Source: Gloeothece verrucosa PCC 7822 (lineage in GTDB: Bacteria > Cyanobacteriota > Cyanobacteriia > Cyanobacteriales > Microcystaceae). From it: DNA of 64,000 bases. Location: positions 868,001-932,000 of the forward strand of contig NC_014501.1 of NCBI RefSeq assembly GCF_000147335.1, written 5' to 3'. The notes under the pieces were generated by a model. That model saw only the letters and a program-made list of their open reading frames with translations, had not been told where the DNA came from and did not search any database. This document shows positions 28,367 through 38,944 of the stretch, in pieces (positions within the stretch are counted from its first letter, which is position 1; every line of letters begins with the position of its first letter). The translations under genes were made by a program, and so were the position numbers.

Positions 28367-28696
28367 CTACCTAATAAACGCAGAAATAAGACGAGGCTTT
28401 GCATTCGTAGAAGTGACTTCCCAAATTGTCCGAAGTTGCATTCCTTCTTGATTAGGTATTGTCCAATCTACCTTAAACTGTTGACCAAAATCTGTCTGTG
28501 CTTGCTGAATTACTTCCCCTTCAATAGCCGCTAGACGAATCATTGATAATAATAATTCAGCATTTTCTTGAGTGATGCCTAAACGAGACTTGAAAAGCCT
28601 AGCTTTATGTTTACCGCTAGAATGGTCAGGATTTAAGCAATAGTTAATTAACTTTTCCATTGCAATTTCCGCTTGTTCTCCGTTAGGCAATTTCAT
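28367..28696 (-). CDS. DUF6883 family protein
   Basis: The 109-residue protein has the DUF6883 layout: an N-terminal helix, KARLFKSRLGI, then a beta-rich end (TIWEVTSTNAKPRLISAFI). It is the first gene of a two-gene operon with DUF4926. Similarity to the TA-like DUF6883 set supports a possible toxin. No start ambiguity: ATG is followed by LPNGEQAEI, the normal N-terminus. Confidence 0.8.
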   Translation of the reverse strand: MKLPNGEQAEIAMEKLINYCLNPDHSSGKHKARLFKSRLGITQENAELLLSMIRLAAIEGEVIQQAQTDFGQQFKVDWTIPNQEGMQLRTIWEVTSTNAKPRLISAFIR

Positions 28697-28867
28697 ATTT
28701 TCGCCGACAAGATAATTGAAAGTGGGATTTTACACCCTTCAACTAAATCCTAAAAATCAACTAAAAAAAACCACCTCACTTATCATCCCTAAAACTACTA
28801 TTAAGACAAGTATATCAACCCTCTTATCAAGTAGAAAATGAGCAAAGAAGGGCAATTTTAGGAATAG

Positions 28868-29167
28868 CTAACAGTTAGGATGAAAACGGGGATGTAACTT
28901 TTCTTTTACGGGTTTTCCTCCCTTTAAATGTTGTTCCACAATAAGCGGCACATCAGTAGATTGTACTCGACAATACCAAATTTCCTCCGGAATAATTCTC
29001 ACAGTGGGACTGGTGCTACATTGTCCCTGACAACCTGTCGGCATCACTAAAGTATCATCAGGTAAATCGGCCATGTGAAAGGCTAAAAGAACCTTAGCCG
29101 CTCCCTGCACCTGACAAGATTGGTGCTGACAAACCATTACACATCGTTGATGTTCACCATTAATCAT
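28868..29167 (-). CDS. Thioredoxin-like [2Fe-2S] ferredoxin
   Basis: The 99-residue protein has four cysteines in the C-x4-C...C-x3-C pattern (CQHQSC, GCQGQC) of the thioredoxin-like 2Fe-2S ferredoxin family, the fold of the NuoE-like subunit. It is downstream of moaE in the same direction with a 6-bp gap, so they form an operon, and a link with molybdenum-cofactor or electron transfer chemistry is plausible. No membrane segment is visible. Confidence 0.88.
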   Translation of the reverse strand: MINGEHQRCVMVCQHQSCQVQGAAKVLLAFHMADLPDDTLVMPTGCQGQCSTSPTVRIIPEEIWYCRVQSTDVPLIVEQHLKGGKPVKEKLHPRFHPNC

Positions 29168-29173
29168 TTTTTT

Positions 29174-29674
29174 TCAACCGTTAGTATTCCCATTATCGAC
29201 TTCGCAAGCGCCAATACTCACCCACTGACTAGCACCATCTCGCCAAAATTCTTTCTTCCAAATAGGCGCATTATGCTTAAGAGTATCAATAGCATAACGA
29301 CAAGCTTCAAACGCTTCCCCCCGATGAGGACATCCCACAGCCACTAAAACGCTAATTTCTCCTATCTCTAATTTTCCAATGCGATGATGGATAACCACGC
29401 GATTAACCTCTGGCCAACGTTGGCGAATCTGGGCCGCAATAGCGCGAAAAATTTCTCGAGCCATCGGTTCATAAGCTTGATATTCTAAGTAAATTACCGC
29501 TTTGCCATCGGTTTGATTGCGAACAGTTCCACTCATCATCACAATGGCACCATTAGCCGCATCATCCGCTAAACGATACACCTCATCCACCGACAAAGGT
29601 GCAAACGAGATTTTTAAACTGTCTTTGGCTGCCGTTTCTTGGCTTAAGCTTTCTCTTAGTACATTTACACTCAT
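29174..29674 (-). CDS. moaE: Molybdopterin synthase catalytic subunit
   Basis: The 166-residue MoaE homologue adds the dithiolene sulphurs to precursor Z together with MoaD. Conserved blocks are GAIVMMSGTVRNQT, YLEYQAYEPMA, VHHRIGKLEIGE and the catalytic PIWKKEFW lysine region. The length is close to the family norm. No moaD lies in the window. The gene is followed by the ferredoxin gene with a 6-bp gap. Confidence 0.93.
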   Translation of the reverse strand: MSVNVLRESLSQETAAKDSLKISFAPLSVDEVYRLADDAANGAIVMMSGTVRNQTDGKAVIYLEYQAYEPMAREIFRAIAAQIRQRWPEVNRVVIHHRIGKLEIGEISVLVAVGCPHRGEAFEACRYAIDTLKHNAPIWKKEFWRDGASQWVSIGACEVDNGNTNG

Positions 29675-29897
29675 ATCATTTCGCGGCTTAGATCATTATT
29701 TATATAATAATTCTAAATTCTTTTTAAAATTTTATCAGAGCAAAGTTAGGGTTTCCTATTCTTTTTTGGTTCTCAGCTTTGTTGAAAACTGAAATCAAAC
29801 TATTTTATTAATTTTTTCTTAAATTTCTGTTTCTTTTTTCAAAACCCTAAGTTATGCTTGAGGTGTTATTTTTCTCTTTCCTCACACCCGCACTTCT

Positions 29898-30794
29898 ATG
29901 TTTAAGGGAATCTCATATAACAAGATAGGTTTATCCCTAAGTTTATCCTTTTTGTTTAGTTTAGGAATGGCTTGGGGATTTGATGTAAAGGCGAAAGAAG
30001 TGACTTTATCTCGTCTGAATCAGATTTTGGAGAAAGCTAACCCAACTAGATCAAAAGAAATACCAGCAGTCAATAAAAAATACTCCTCAAGTAAAGGTCA
30101 ATTTCATGTGGCTTATGTGCCGGTTGAACAGAAAAATTATAAACTGTTAGAAAAAGTTTTTGTTCAATCAAAATTTTTTGAAAATCTCGCTCAATCTTTA
30201 AATCAAATCTTCGTTTTACCTTCTAATATAACGATTGTTTTGTCGGAATGTGGACAAGCTAATGCTTTTTATTCTCCTGAGCATCAAGCCATCATCATGT
30301 GTTATGAATTAGTGGAAGATTTTGCGGTATTTTCGGCTAAATATGCTAGGACTGACGAAGAATTATTTAACGCCACTCTCGGGGGAACCATGTATGTGTT
30401 TATTCATGAATTAGGACACGCCTTAATTCATGTGTTAGATTTACCCGTACTCGGCAAAGAAGAAGACGCAGTAGACCAATTGGCGGTCATTATTGCTAGT
30501 CAAGCCGGAGATTTTGGCGAACTTATGGCCATTATTCCTGCTACTCAATACTTACTCAACAGCAATGAAACACAAGCCACCAATGTTGCTTATTGGGATG
30601 AACATTCTTTAGACATACAAAGATATTATCAAATAATTTGTTTATTCTATGGTAGCAATCCCGAAAAATATACAGATTTAGCCCGGTTAGCTCGATTACC
30701 AGAAGAAAGAGCGCAAAAATGTCCAATTGAATATCAAAAGTCTTATAACAATTGGACGCGCTTGCTTCAACCTCATTTAAGGGCCGGATTTTAG
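29898..30794 (+). CDS. DUF4344 putative metallopeptidase, exported
   Basis: The 298-residue protein has a hydrophobic N-terminus (about 11-28) that should be a signal peptide. The peptidase-like motif HELGHALIH is near residue 171, preceded by YVFI and followed by an acidic region (EEDAVDQLA) that supplies a further ligand. DUF4344 proteins are predicted zinc peptidases, but activity is not demonstrated. Its stop codon touches the stop of the convergent pyrB gene with no gap. Confidence 0.88.
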   Translation: MFKGISYNKIGLSLSLSFLFSLGMAWGFDVKAKEVTLSRLNQILEKANPTRSKEIPAVNKKYSSSKGQFHVAYVPVEQKNYKLLEKVFVQSKFFENLAQSLNQIFVLPSNITIVLSECGQANAFYSPEHQAIIMCYELVEDFAVFSAKYARTDEELFNATLGGTMYVFIHELGHALIHVLDLPVLGKEEDAVDQLAVIIASQAGDFGELMAIIPATQYLLNSNETQATNVAYWDEHSLDIQRYYQIICLFYGSNPEKYTDLARLARLPEERAQKCPIEYQKSYNNWTRLLQPHLRAGF

Positions 30795-31784
30795 TTAAGA
30801 TTCGAGATTGCCAATCAAATATAGTAAAGCCATACGCACAGCAACGCCGCTTGTCACTTGTTGAGAAATTAAACTCAAGCGTGGGTCATCCATTAAATCC
30901 GAACTTAATTCTACACCCCGATTAACTGGACCCGGATGAAGTACCCGAACTTCCTTTTGACAGAGTTTAAGCCGCTCCCGCGTAATTCCATAACGCAGAT
31001 GATATTCTCGTAACGAGGGCAAAAGATGGGCCGTCATGCGTTCGCGCTGTAAGCGTAGCGTCATGACAAAATCAGCATCAGATAAAGCCGGTTCTATCTC
31101 CCAATGAATCAATAATTTACCTGGACTTTTGCCATTACTCATCCCTTCAAACCATCGGGGAACAAGAGTTGGCGGCCCAGCTAAATGCACATCGGCCCCG
31201 GCAGTGGTTAAACTATAAATATTAGAACGGGCTACCCGAGAATGCAGAATATCGCCAACAATAGCGATCTTTTTGCCTTTTAACAGTTCAATGCTCGGAT
31301 TATCGTTATCTAACAGACAGCAGACCGTAAATAAATCTAGCAACCCTTGAGAAGGATGTTCATGTTGTCCATCTCCAGCATTGAGAATACTTACCCCTGT
31401 ACGAAGACGGTCCATTTCTTGAGCGATGGCCAGAGGAACCCCCGCCTGTTGATGACGGATGACCATAATATCTGCACCCATCGCTAAATAAGTTTTCGCC
31501 GTATCCAAAATGGTTTCCCCTTTAGTTAAAGAAGAAGTGCCCGGAGAAAAATTGAGAATATCAGCAGATAAGCGTTTAGCCGCTAATTCAAAACTACTGC
31601 GAGTGCGGGTAGAAGCTTCAAAAAAAAGATTAGCCACCACTTGTCCCTGAAGGGCGGGGACTTTTTTCGTGCGGCGTGACAAAACTTCACGGAAACTCGA
31701 GGCGGTTTGCAACAAAATTTCGTATTCAGGCGCTATCCAATCCGCCAAAGCTAAAATATGATTACGGGTCCAAATAAAGGTCAT
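30795..31784 (-). CDS. pyrB: Aspartate carbamoyltransferase
   Basis: The 329-residue enzyme joins carbamoyl phosphate and aspartate in pyrimidine synthesis. The phosphate-binding STRTRSSFE segment is near residue 65, HPSQGLLDL marks the hinge region, and a QLxSE-like and HPGPVNRG motif lies near the C-terminus. The frame extends upstream to 31835 with a hydrophobic string that is not part of the family, so ATG 31784 ([11 protein letters not shown]) is chosen. It is convergent with the DUF4344 gene, stop to stop. Confidence 0.95.
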   Translation of the reverse strand: MTFIWTRNHILALADWIAPEYEILLQTASSFREVLSRRTKKVPALQGQVVANLFFEASTRTRSSFELAAKRLSADILNFSPGTSSLTKGETILDTAKTYLAMGADIMVIRHQQAGVPLAIAQEMDRLRTGVSILNAGDGQHEHPSQGLLDLFTVCCLLDNDNPSIELLKGKKIAIVGDILHSRVARSNIYSLTTAGADVHLAGPPTLVPRWFEGMSNGKSPGKLLIHWEIEPALSDADFVMTLRLQRERMTAHLLPSLREYHLRYGITRERLKLCQKEVRVLHPGPVNRGVELSSDLMDDPRLSLISQQVTSGVAVRMALLYLIGNLES

Positions 31785-31894
31785 AGCAGTAAGCAACCAA
31801 CTTATCAATACAATCAAGCCTAGGAACACAAGCATCCCTGTGTTATTCTAAAATTCCTGAACCCATCTTTCGTATTTATTTTAAAGTTTTAGCA

Positions 31895-32545
31895 ATGAAA
31901 AAGCTTTTATTGGCTTTTGCCCTCTCTCTAGTCCCCTTCATCAATGTCTCTGCCCAACCCTCTTTCGAGACTAACTCCTCAGCAAGGTCTCAAATATCGC
32001 TGATCTCTCCTGAAAGTAAAGTTAACTACACAAGGTTACAAAACTTACTGGAAAAACAAGAATGGCGCGAAGCCAATGATGAGACTTATAATTTATTGCT
32101 GAGAGCCTCTAACCGGGAAAGACAAGGATGGATCACCATCGAAGACATTAAAAAATTGCCTTGTTGGGACTTAGCAACCCTCGATCGACTCTGGACAACT
32201 TACTCTAACGGACATTTCGGTTTTACTCCCCAATTGAGAGTTTTTGTATCAACCGGAAACCGCCCCGGACGATTAGTCGCGATCGAACCTTATGAAGCTT
32301 TTGGCGATCAGGTGGGATGGCGCAAAAATGATGACTGGATTCGCTTTAAAGAGAACTTAAATTACTCGCTTGACGCTCCCGTCGGGCATTTACCTTCCCC
32401 TAGACAAGAATATCAAATTAGTGGGGGAAGACTTGATTATGTCACGCTCGCTCAAAGAATAGTCGAGTGTAATGTCGTCTCTTTGCCTTCTCTGCCGACT
32501 TCACCAAAACCCGGAAATCAATTACCCAAAAACTTGCCTAGATAA
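31895..32545 (+). CDS. Exported GUN4-domain protein
   Basis: The 216-residue protein has a signal peptide (about 1-21, ending VSAQP) and then a GUN4 domain (about 45-195), recognisable by YTRLQNLL and GHFGFTPQL. GUN4 itself binds porphyrins and stimulates Mg-chelatase in the cytoplasm and plastids; exported GUN4-like proteins are frequent in cyanobacteria, and their role, perhaps tetrapyrrole sensing, is unknown. A Pro-rich tail follows the domain. It sits just upstream of the efflux genes but is separate from them. Confidence 0.87.
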   Translation: MKKLLLAFALSLVPFINVSAQPSFETNSSARSQISLISPESKVNYTRLQNLLEKQEWREANDETYNLLLRASNRERQGWITIEDIKKLPCWDLATLDRLWTTYSNGHFGFTPQLRVFVSTGNRPGRLVAIEPYEAFGDQVGWRKNDDWIRFKENLNYSLDAPVGHLPSPRQEYQISGGRLDYVTLAQRIVECNVVSLPSLPTSPKPGNQLPKNLPR

Positions 32546-32688
32546 AATTGAAGTAGTTGTTAAACTTTATCAACAGACAACACTTTGTAGATAACATCAA
32601 CTACAATTTAGCTTAATTATAATTATTCCTTCGCGCTATCAAAGAAAAATTGAAGACTTGATTAAATTCCTGAATTGAACCAATCATT

Positions 32689-34113
32689 ATGAACCAAAAC
32701 AATATATTAATTTCTCGACAGCTAGTAGGAACGATGGTTGTCCTCTCTTTGTTCACTACTGCCTGTGCCAAAGAACAAGAAACCGCCACAGCACCCAAAG
32801 CCATCCCAGTCAAATTGCAAACTTTAGAATCGGCTACCCTCATTGATAGCACACAATACGTAGGCTATTTAGAATCCCAATCTCGTGTCGCCCTAGCGCC
32901 CAAAACCGAGGGACGGATCATCAGGCTTTTTGTTAAGGAGGGGGATCAAGTCAGTAAAGGACAAAAAATTGCTCAATTAGAACCCACTAAACAAGAAGAA
33001 GATGTTAACTCGGCGGCTTCAACCGTACAAAGCCGCATTGCTGCCCTCACCCAAGCACAAGCAGACTTCCGACAAACCCAGGCACAACGAGATAGTGCTA
33101 AAGCAGATATTGCCCGCTTTCAAGCCGATCTAGCCAATGCAGAGGCGAACGCAAGAAGCAAAGAAGCTGACCTGCAACGGGCTACGGCCGAAGAAGATTT
33201 AGCTAAAATTAATTATGGACGGGCAGAATTTCTCGTCAAAGAAGGGGTTCAACCTCAACAAGATTTAGATAATAATACCCGCAACCTGAATACAGCTAAG
33301 GCAAATGTAGAATCAGCCCGTAAAATTCGCGATGCCGCTTTAGCCTCTGTACAAGCCGCCGAAGGAGCCTTACAAGCCGCTATCAACAATCTACAGGCAG
33401 CCAACGAACGAGTCAAAGCCGCTCAATCAGTGGTTAAGCAAGCCCAAGCTAACATCGGTGAAGCGCAAGGTCAATTAGGCTCGATTAATCAAAATTTAAT
33501 TTATAATACCGTTTTTGCTCCCATTGATGGGTTTGTGGGGGATTTTAATCAGAAAAAAAATGGAGACTACATTAAAACCGGAGAGGAATTAACAACCATT
33601 ACAGATAATAAAGTTTTTCTACTCAATATTAATATTCCTACCGAACATTATAATCGTCTGCGGATCGGACTCCCCGTACAGTTGATTAATGCAGATGGTA
33701 CACCGAGAATAAAGGGAGAAGTGAGCTTTATTTCTCCTCTGGCTAATGAAAATGCTCAAGCCATTTTAGTGAAAGTTACTTTCCGCAATGATGGCAGTTT
33801 GCGAAATAATCAATATGTCAGAGCTAAAGTCATTTGGGACCAAAAACCAGGGGTATTAGTGCCCACAACGGCGGTGACTAAATTAGGCGGACAAAGTTTT
33901 GTTTTTGTAGCCGAAAATGCAGACACTAAAGACGGAAAAACCTCCTTAGTCGCCAAGCAAAAACCGATAACAGTAGGAACCATTCAAGGACAAGCTTATC
34001 AAGTGCTAGGAGGAGTCAACGTCGGCGATAAAATTGCCGTTAGCCGCATTTTAGATTTAAAGGATAATACACCTATCTCAACAGAAACCCTCGAAAGTCA
34101 AAAGGTTCAATAG
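32689..34113 (+). CDS. RND efflux periplasmic adaptor (membrane fusion) lipoprotein
   Basis: The 474-residue protein links an inner-membrane RND pump to an outer-membrane channel. A lipobox (LFTTAC) near residue 26 indicates lipid anchoring. The lipoyl-like half-motifs lie near residues 65-100 and 275-310, with a long alpha-helical hairpin (about 100-270, Ala/Gln/Glu-rich) between. The beta-barrel and membrane-proximal domains follow. The AcrB-like permease at 35493 is the natural partner; a PxcA-like gene separates them. Confidence 0.92.
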   Translation: MNQNNILISRQLVGTMVVLSLFTTACAKEQETATAPKAIPVKLQTLESATLIDSTQYVGYLESQSRVALAPKTEGRIIRLFVKEGDQVSKGQKIAQLEPTKQEEDVNSAASTVQSRIAALTQAQADFRQTQAQRDSAKADIARFQADLANAEANARSKEADLQRATAEEDLAKINYGRAEFLVKEGVQPQQDLDNNTRNLNTAKANVESARKIRDAALASVQAAEGALQAAINNLQAANERVKAAQSVVKQAQANIGEAQGQLGSINQNLIYNTVFAPIDGFVGDFNQKKNGDYIKTGEELTTITDNKVFLLNINIPTEHYNRLRIGLPVQLINADGTPRIKGEVSFISPLANENAQAILVKVTFRNDGSLRNNQYVRAKVIWDQKPGVLVPTTAVTKLGGQSFVFVAENADTKDGKTSLVAKQKPITVGTIQGQAYQVLGGVNVGDKIAVSRILDLKDNTPISTETLESQKVQ

Positions 34114-34146
34114 TAAGATAAGCATTAAAAATAAAAGGATGAGAAG

Positions 34147-35358
34147 ATGAAGTCTCCTAGCTGGTTGAATCGATTAAATCAGTGGGTTAATCAAGGAGCT
34201 TTAGATGCCTTAGATAAAGCTTACTCTGGGGCGAAAACTATTAAAATGTTTGAAGAGCAATATTTTGAGGGAAACAAAATTGCTCCTGATGCCCAAAAAG
34301 GGAAAACCCTTGATGATTATTTTCAAAGTTTATTAGAGCGAGAACTTTTACAAATTCGCTGGCATTTAAGCCGCTTTCGTCTAGGAAACTTTTATCATCC
34401 TATTCATCTAGGAGAACATTCTGCTCAAGAAAGTAAGATTCTGGAAAGGCTTAATTTTATTGAATCTGTCATCGGCAAATATCGCCATAGTTCAGAAACT
34501 GGAGTGATTTCTCAATCCGATTTTTCGCTCTCAAAAACCTCATCGCTAAAACCTTCTAAACTGACTTTAAAAACCGATTCTTCTGTCCCTTCTCCTTGGT
34601 TAAACATTTCTGAAAAACTTAGCTCAGAATATGAACAGCAAGTAGTTCAACAGTTACGAAATCTTCGTCAGGAGCGAAAAATTGCACTTCGCTTTCTGGT
34701 CTTATTAATTGTTGTGCCAATTCTCGCCCAAGTCATCAGTAAAAATTTTATTTATAGTCCCTTTATTAATGAAAAATTTGTCGATAATGTCACCCTGGAA
34801 AAAATCGAAATAAGTCAGGAATTAACCGAGAAATTTTTGTCGGAATTTAGTCGATACAAAGAGGGAATAGAAATAAAATCTTTATTAGGAATAATTCCTG
34901 AACTTTCTCAAGAAAAAAAGCAAGAATTGCTCAGAGAAAAAGCGATAGAAATCGGCAAAGAAAAAGCTTATGAGACGTTAAATGGCTGGAAAAATATGTT
35001 ATCAGACCTAACCTCGTTGGCGGTTTTCACGGGAATGATTTATATTTTTCGCCCTCAATTTACCATTCTGCGAAGTTTTATAAGCCGCTACTTTTTAGGC
35101 TTGAGCGATATTACCAAAGTTTTTCTGTTTATTTTGCTTACAGATATGTTCGTTGGTTTTCATTCTGCCGAAGGATGGGAAGTAATTTTAGCAACGGCAT
35201 TTGAACATTTTGGCTTACCCGAAAACCGCAACTTTATTTTTCTTTTTATTGCAACTATTCCGGTAATTTTAGATTCTACCTTTAAATTGCTAATTTTTAA
35301 TTTCTTTACCCGTAAATCTCCTACTGCGGTGGCTCTTTTAGAAAAAATGCAGCAATAA
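34147..35358 (+). CDS. pxcA: PxcA/CemA-like proton extrusion protein
   Basis: The 403-residue protein has a cytoplasmic N-terminal half and four membrane helices (about 181-199, 286-300, 320-345 and 365-390), like PxcA (CotA) of Synechocystis and CemA of chloroplasts, which take part in light-dependent H+ extrusion. The start follows a short spacer from the adaptor and an AGGATGAGAAG-type site. It lies between an RND adaptor and its permease, an odd position that could mean a shared transcript. It may be a paralogue rather than the main pxcA. Confidence 0.82.
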   Translation: MKSPSWLNRLNQWVNQGALDALDKAYSGAKTIKMFEEQYFEGNKIAPDAQKGKTLDDYFQSLLERELLQIRWHLSRFRLGNFYHPIHLGEHSAQESKILERLNFIESVIGKYRHSSETGVISQSDFSLSKTSSLKPSKLTLKTDSSVPSPWLNISEKLSSEYEQQVVQQLRNLRQERKIALRFLVLLIVVPILAQVISKNFIYSPFINEKFVDNVTLEKIEISQELTEKFLSEFSRYKEGIEIKSLLGIIPELSQEKKQELLREKAIEIGKEKAYETLNGWKNMLSDLTSLAVFTGMIYIFRPQFTILRSFISRYFLGLSDITKVFLFILLTDMFVGFHSAEGWEVILATAFEHFGLPENRNFIFLFIATIPVILDSTFKLLIFNFFTRKSPTAVALLEKMQQ

Positions 35359-35492
35359 AGAAGGTTTTTGTCAACCCAAAAAAATAAAATCAATTTTTGT
35401 ACAGATATATTATCATATTAACGCAAAATCAAGATCATCCCTTAGAATGAAATCAAGAACTTTCCCGCCTAGTTCTCTACCCCTGTAAATAT

Positions 35493-38400
35493 ATGTCTTT
35501 ATCTGATGGATTTATTAAACGCCCTGTTTTAACTACGGTTTGTAGTATTGTTATTGTCTTAGTAGGAACAATTTGTATGGCATTGTTGCCGCTAGATAAA
35601 TTGCCACAAATTGCCCCTAAACAGATAGTCGTCTCAGCCAACTATGTAGGCGCAGATGCCAAAACCACCGTAGATAACGTGACTACCCCCATAGAAAGAC
35701 AAATTAACGGGGTAGACTACATGAGGTGGATGACTTCAAATACTGATAATAACGGTAACTCAAGCATTTCTGTCTCTTTCCCTGTAGAAATCGACTCCAA
35801 CACGGCCCAAGTTCTCGTACAAAACCGAGTCGCTCAATCTAATCAATTTTTGCCGCAATCCGTTATCGCCACAGGGGTTAATACTCGCAAACAATCCCCC
35901 AGTATTACGCTAGTTTATGCCTTCTATTCAGACAAGGGAGCCGATGGCAAGCCGCTTTATCCCATTTCTTTTGTCAATAACTATGTAGATCGCTATATCT
36001 GGAACGATCTCAGACGAATAGAAGGGGTGGGAGACTTAGCCTTATTTGGCGGCGATATTTATGCGATGCGGATTTGGGTTGATCCGGACCAACTGGCGGG
36101 TAGAGGATTAACCGCGACGGATGTAGTTCAAGCGATCCAACGACAAAACTTTGAGGTGGGAGCCGGTTCAGTTGGGGCACAACCTGCACCCCCTAATCAA
36201 CAATTTCAAATCCCAGTGCGGGTAAAAGGACGAGTTACCACGCCAGAAGAAGCAGAAAATATTGTGGTGAAAGTGGGAGATAATGGGACTCTCATTCGCA
36301 TTAAAGATATCGGACGAGCAGAACTCGGTTCACAATCTTACTCCACTCTAGCTTATTTAGATGGGGATAATCCCGCCGTTGCCCTGGTTATTTATCAACT
36401 GCCCGGCTCAAATGCACTCGATACCGCCAATGCCATTAAAGCGAAACTGGCAGAATTAGAAAAATCTTTTCCCCCAGGTTTGAAATACGCTATTACCCTT
36501 GATAGTACCCTATTTATTAATGCCGCTTTAAAAGATTTATCCATTACCCTTATACAAGCCATTGCCCTAGTAGTCTTAATTATTTTCATTTTCTTACAAG
36601 ATTGGCGCACCACCTTAATTCCAGCAGTGGCTATTCCTGTCGCCTTAATTGGGGCGATGATTGGCCTAAAAGCGTTAGGATTTACCCTCAATCAGTTAAC
36701 CCTGTTTGCCTGTGTGTTAGCAACGGGTTTGGTGGTAGATGATGGGATCGTTATTGTAGAAGCCATTTCCACTAAGTTATCTCAGGGAATGCGCCCTGTG
36801 CAAGCGGCTCTCGATTCTATGCAAGAATTGTTTGGGGCGACGATTGCCACATCAGTCGTATTGATGGCGGTGTTTGTGCCTGTGTCTTTTTTCCCAGGAA
36901 CCACAGGGATTGTTTATCGACAGTTTGCGCTAACCATCGCCTTTGGCATTGCTTTTTCTACCTTTAATGCCCTTAGCTTCTCTCCTACCATGTCCGGGGT
37001 GATGTTACGTCCTCCCACACCCCCTCATGGCCCCCTTGCTTGGTTGTTTAGGGAATTTAATCGAATGTTTGCCGGCATTCAGGGAGGATATCGCAGACTG
37101 ATTGAACTGTTAACTCATATCAAACTGGTTATTGTTACGATTTTTATCGCAGGCATCGTGCTAACGGGTTGGATGTACCAAACTATGCCCCAGGCCTTTG
37201 TTCCTGCTGAAGACCAAGGTTATCTGTTTGGTATTGTGGAAGCACCGCCCGGCGTTTCTCTCACCTATACTGCTGATGTGAGCAAGAAAGCTTTAACACA
37301 AATCATGCAGCGTGAAGAAATTGAACACGCACTAGCCCTTAATGGTTTTTCCTTTGAGGGACAAAATAGCAATAAAGCGATCATTTTCACGAAGCTGAAA
37401 CCTTGGGATGAACGCGCAGGGGCGGAAAAATCAGTATATGGGGTTATTAGAAGCTTAAATAGAACTTTTAGACAAAAAATTGAAAGTGCTAAAGTTTTTG
37501 CCGTTAATGCGCCTGCTGTAGACGGGTTAGGAAATTTTGACGGTTTAGAAATGTTTATTCAAGACCGTCAGTTAAAAGGAATGGCGGCCTTAATTGATAA
37601 TGCTAAACGGGTGATGCAGGAGGCTAACCAGCGTCCTGAAATTGCTTCGGCTTTTACGACCTACACCTTTGACAGCCCGATGATTGAGGCTTCTATTGAC
37701 CGAGATAAAGCGAATGCTCAAAACGTAGATGTGCAGGAAATTTTGAACACGCTACAAACCTATTTAGGCGCAAGTTACGTTAATCAATATGTTCTAGATG
37801 GACGGCTTTATCGGGTTTATGTGCAAGCTGAAGGGGCACTTCGTTCTAACCCGAATGATATCGGTCGTCTGTACATTCGCTCACGCAATGGAGCCATGAT
37901 ACAACTGAGTAACTTACTCGAGGAAGAACCCATTACCTATCCGCCGATTTTAACCAACTATAACGTTTTTCCGGCTATCAAGCTGATTATTTCACCCGCT
38001 CAGGGCTATAGTTCAGGGGTAGCCATTAAGGTGATGGAAGAAATAGCCGCCACTACCTTACAACCGGGCTTTGGTTTTGAGTGGACTAATACCGCCTTTG
38101 AGGAAAAATCGTCGGGGGGGGCTGCACCTATTGTATTTGGGTTAGGTTTTGTGATGGTGTTTTTGGTGTTAGCGGCTCAGTATGAGAGTTATGTTGACCC
38201 CACCATTATTATGATTACTGTGCCTTTGGCTATCTTAGGAGCGTTAGGAGGAATCTGGTTAAGAGCGACCTTTATTCAGCCGCTATCCGGAGGCATTTAC
38301 CCCACTCTTAACAATAATATTTATGCTCAGGTAGCCTTAGTGATGTTAATTGGGTTAGCCAGTAAAAACGCGATTCTGATTGTCGAGTTTGCTAACCAAG

Positions 38401-38786
38401 CCCGAGATTTAGGGATGAGTATTACTCAAGCGGCGATTCATGCCGCAGAACAACGATTTCGCCCGATTATCATGACGGTAATTTCTTCTCTGGTGGGTTT
38501 CGCTCCTTTGCTTATCGCCGAAGGGGCGGGGGCGGTTAGTCGTTGGTCTTTGGGAACGGCTATTTTTGGCGGCTTATTAGTTTCTACCTTGTTGAGCTTG
38601 CTATTTGTCCCCAATTTGTATATTGTTATTAAAAACCTAGAAGAGAACTTCATCAAAGGTGGTGGGAAACCGCCTAAAGGCCCGAAACCCATTAGTGCTA
38701 AGGATGTAGAATCTAGACCTGAGCCTCAGTATAAAGAGCAAGATGGGGGTGTGCCAACTTTCAAAGCGTCTCCGCAAAATGAGTAA
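35493..38786 (+). CDS. RND efflux transporter permease (AcrB family)
   Basis: The 1097-residue protein is an inner-membrane proton/drug antiporter of the HAE1 type, with twelve membrane helices and two large periplasmic loops. Conserved features include GRP-like FIKRPVLTTV at the N-terminus, the DDGIVIVE segment in TM4 with the proton-relay Asp pair, and NAILIVEFA in TM10. The length matches the family (about 1000-1100). With the adaptor at 32689 it would form a tripartite efflux pump; the TolC-like outer-membrane partner is not in the window. Confidence 0.95.
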   Translation: MSLSDGFIKRPVLTTVCSIVIVLVGTICMALLPLDKLPQIAPKQIVVSANYVGADAKTTVDNVTTPIERQINGVDYMRWMTSNTDNNGNSSISVSFPVEIDSNTAQVLVQNRVAQSNQFLPQSVIATGVNTRKQSPSITLVYAFYSDKGADGKPLYPISFVNNYVDRYIWNDLRRIEGVGDLALFGGDIYAMRIWVDPDQLAGRGLTATDVVQAIQRQNFEVGAGSVGAQPAPPNQQFQIPVRVKGRVTTPEEAENIVVKVGDNGTLIRIKDIGRAELGSQSYSTLAYLDGDNPAVALVIYQLPGSNALDTANAIKAKLAELEKSFPPGLKYAITLDSTLFINAALKDLSITLIQAIALVVLIIFIFLQDWRTTLIPAVAIPVALIGAMIGLKALGFTLNQLTLFACVLATGLVVDDGIVIVEAISTKLSQGMRPVQAALDSMQELFGATIATSVVLMAVFVPVSFFPGTTGIVYRQFALTIAFGIAFSTFNALSFSPTMSGVMLRPPTPPHGPLAWLFREFNRMFAGIQGGYRRLIELLTHIKLVIVTIFIAGIVLTGWMYQTMPQAFVPAEDQGYLFGIVEAPPGVSLTYTADVSKKALTQIMQREEIEHALALNGFSFEGQNSNKAIIFTKLKPWDERAGAEKSVYGVIRSLNRTFRQKIESAKVFAVNAPAVDGLGNFDGLEMFIQDRQLKGMAALIDNAKRVMQEANQRPEIASAFTTYTFDSPMIEASIDRDKANAQNVDVQEILNTLQTYLGASYVNQYVLDGRLYRVYVQAEGALRSNPNDIGRLYIRSRNGAMIQLSNLLEEEPITYPPILTNYNVFPAIKLIISPAQGYSSGVAIKVMEEIAATTLQPGFGFEWTNTAFEEKSSGGAAPIVFGLGFVMVFLVLAAQYESYVDPTIIMITVPLAILGALGGIWLRATFIQPLSGGIYPTLNNNIYAQVALVMLIGLASKNAILIVEFANQARDLGMSITQAAIHAAEQRFRPIIMTVISSLVGFAPLLIAEGAGAVSRWSLGTAIFGGLLVSTLLSLLFVPNLYIVIKNLEENFIKGGGKPPKGPKPISAKDVESRPEPQYKEQDGGVPTFKASPQNE

Positions 38787-38944
38787 GCCATTCTTGTAGA
38801 TTCTTTACTCTCATTGGCTACTCTATATAATTACAGTCTAGGTTTTTTAATCTGGGCTGTATTTTTTGGGGAGAATAGTGCCCCGCACCCTGAAGGCTTG
38901 CCTCTCTTCGTCTGTACTAAATTTTACCCCTATTTTGGCTCTAA

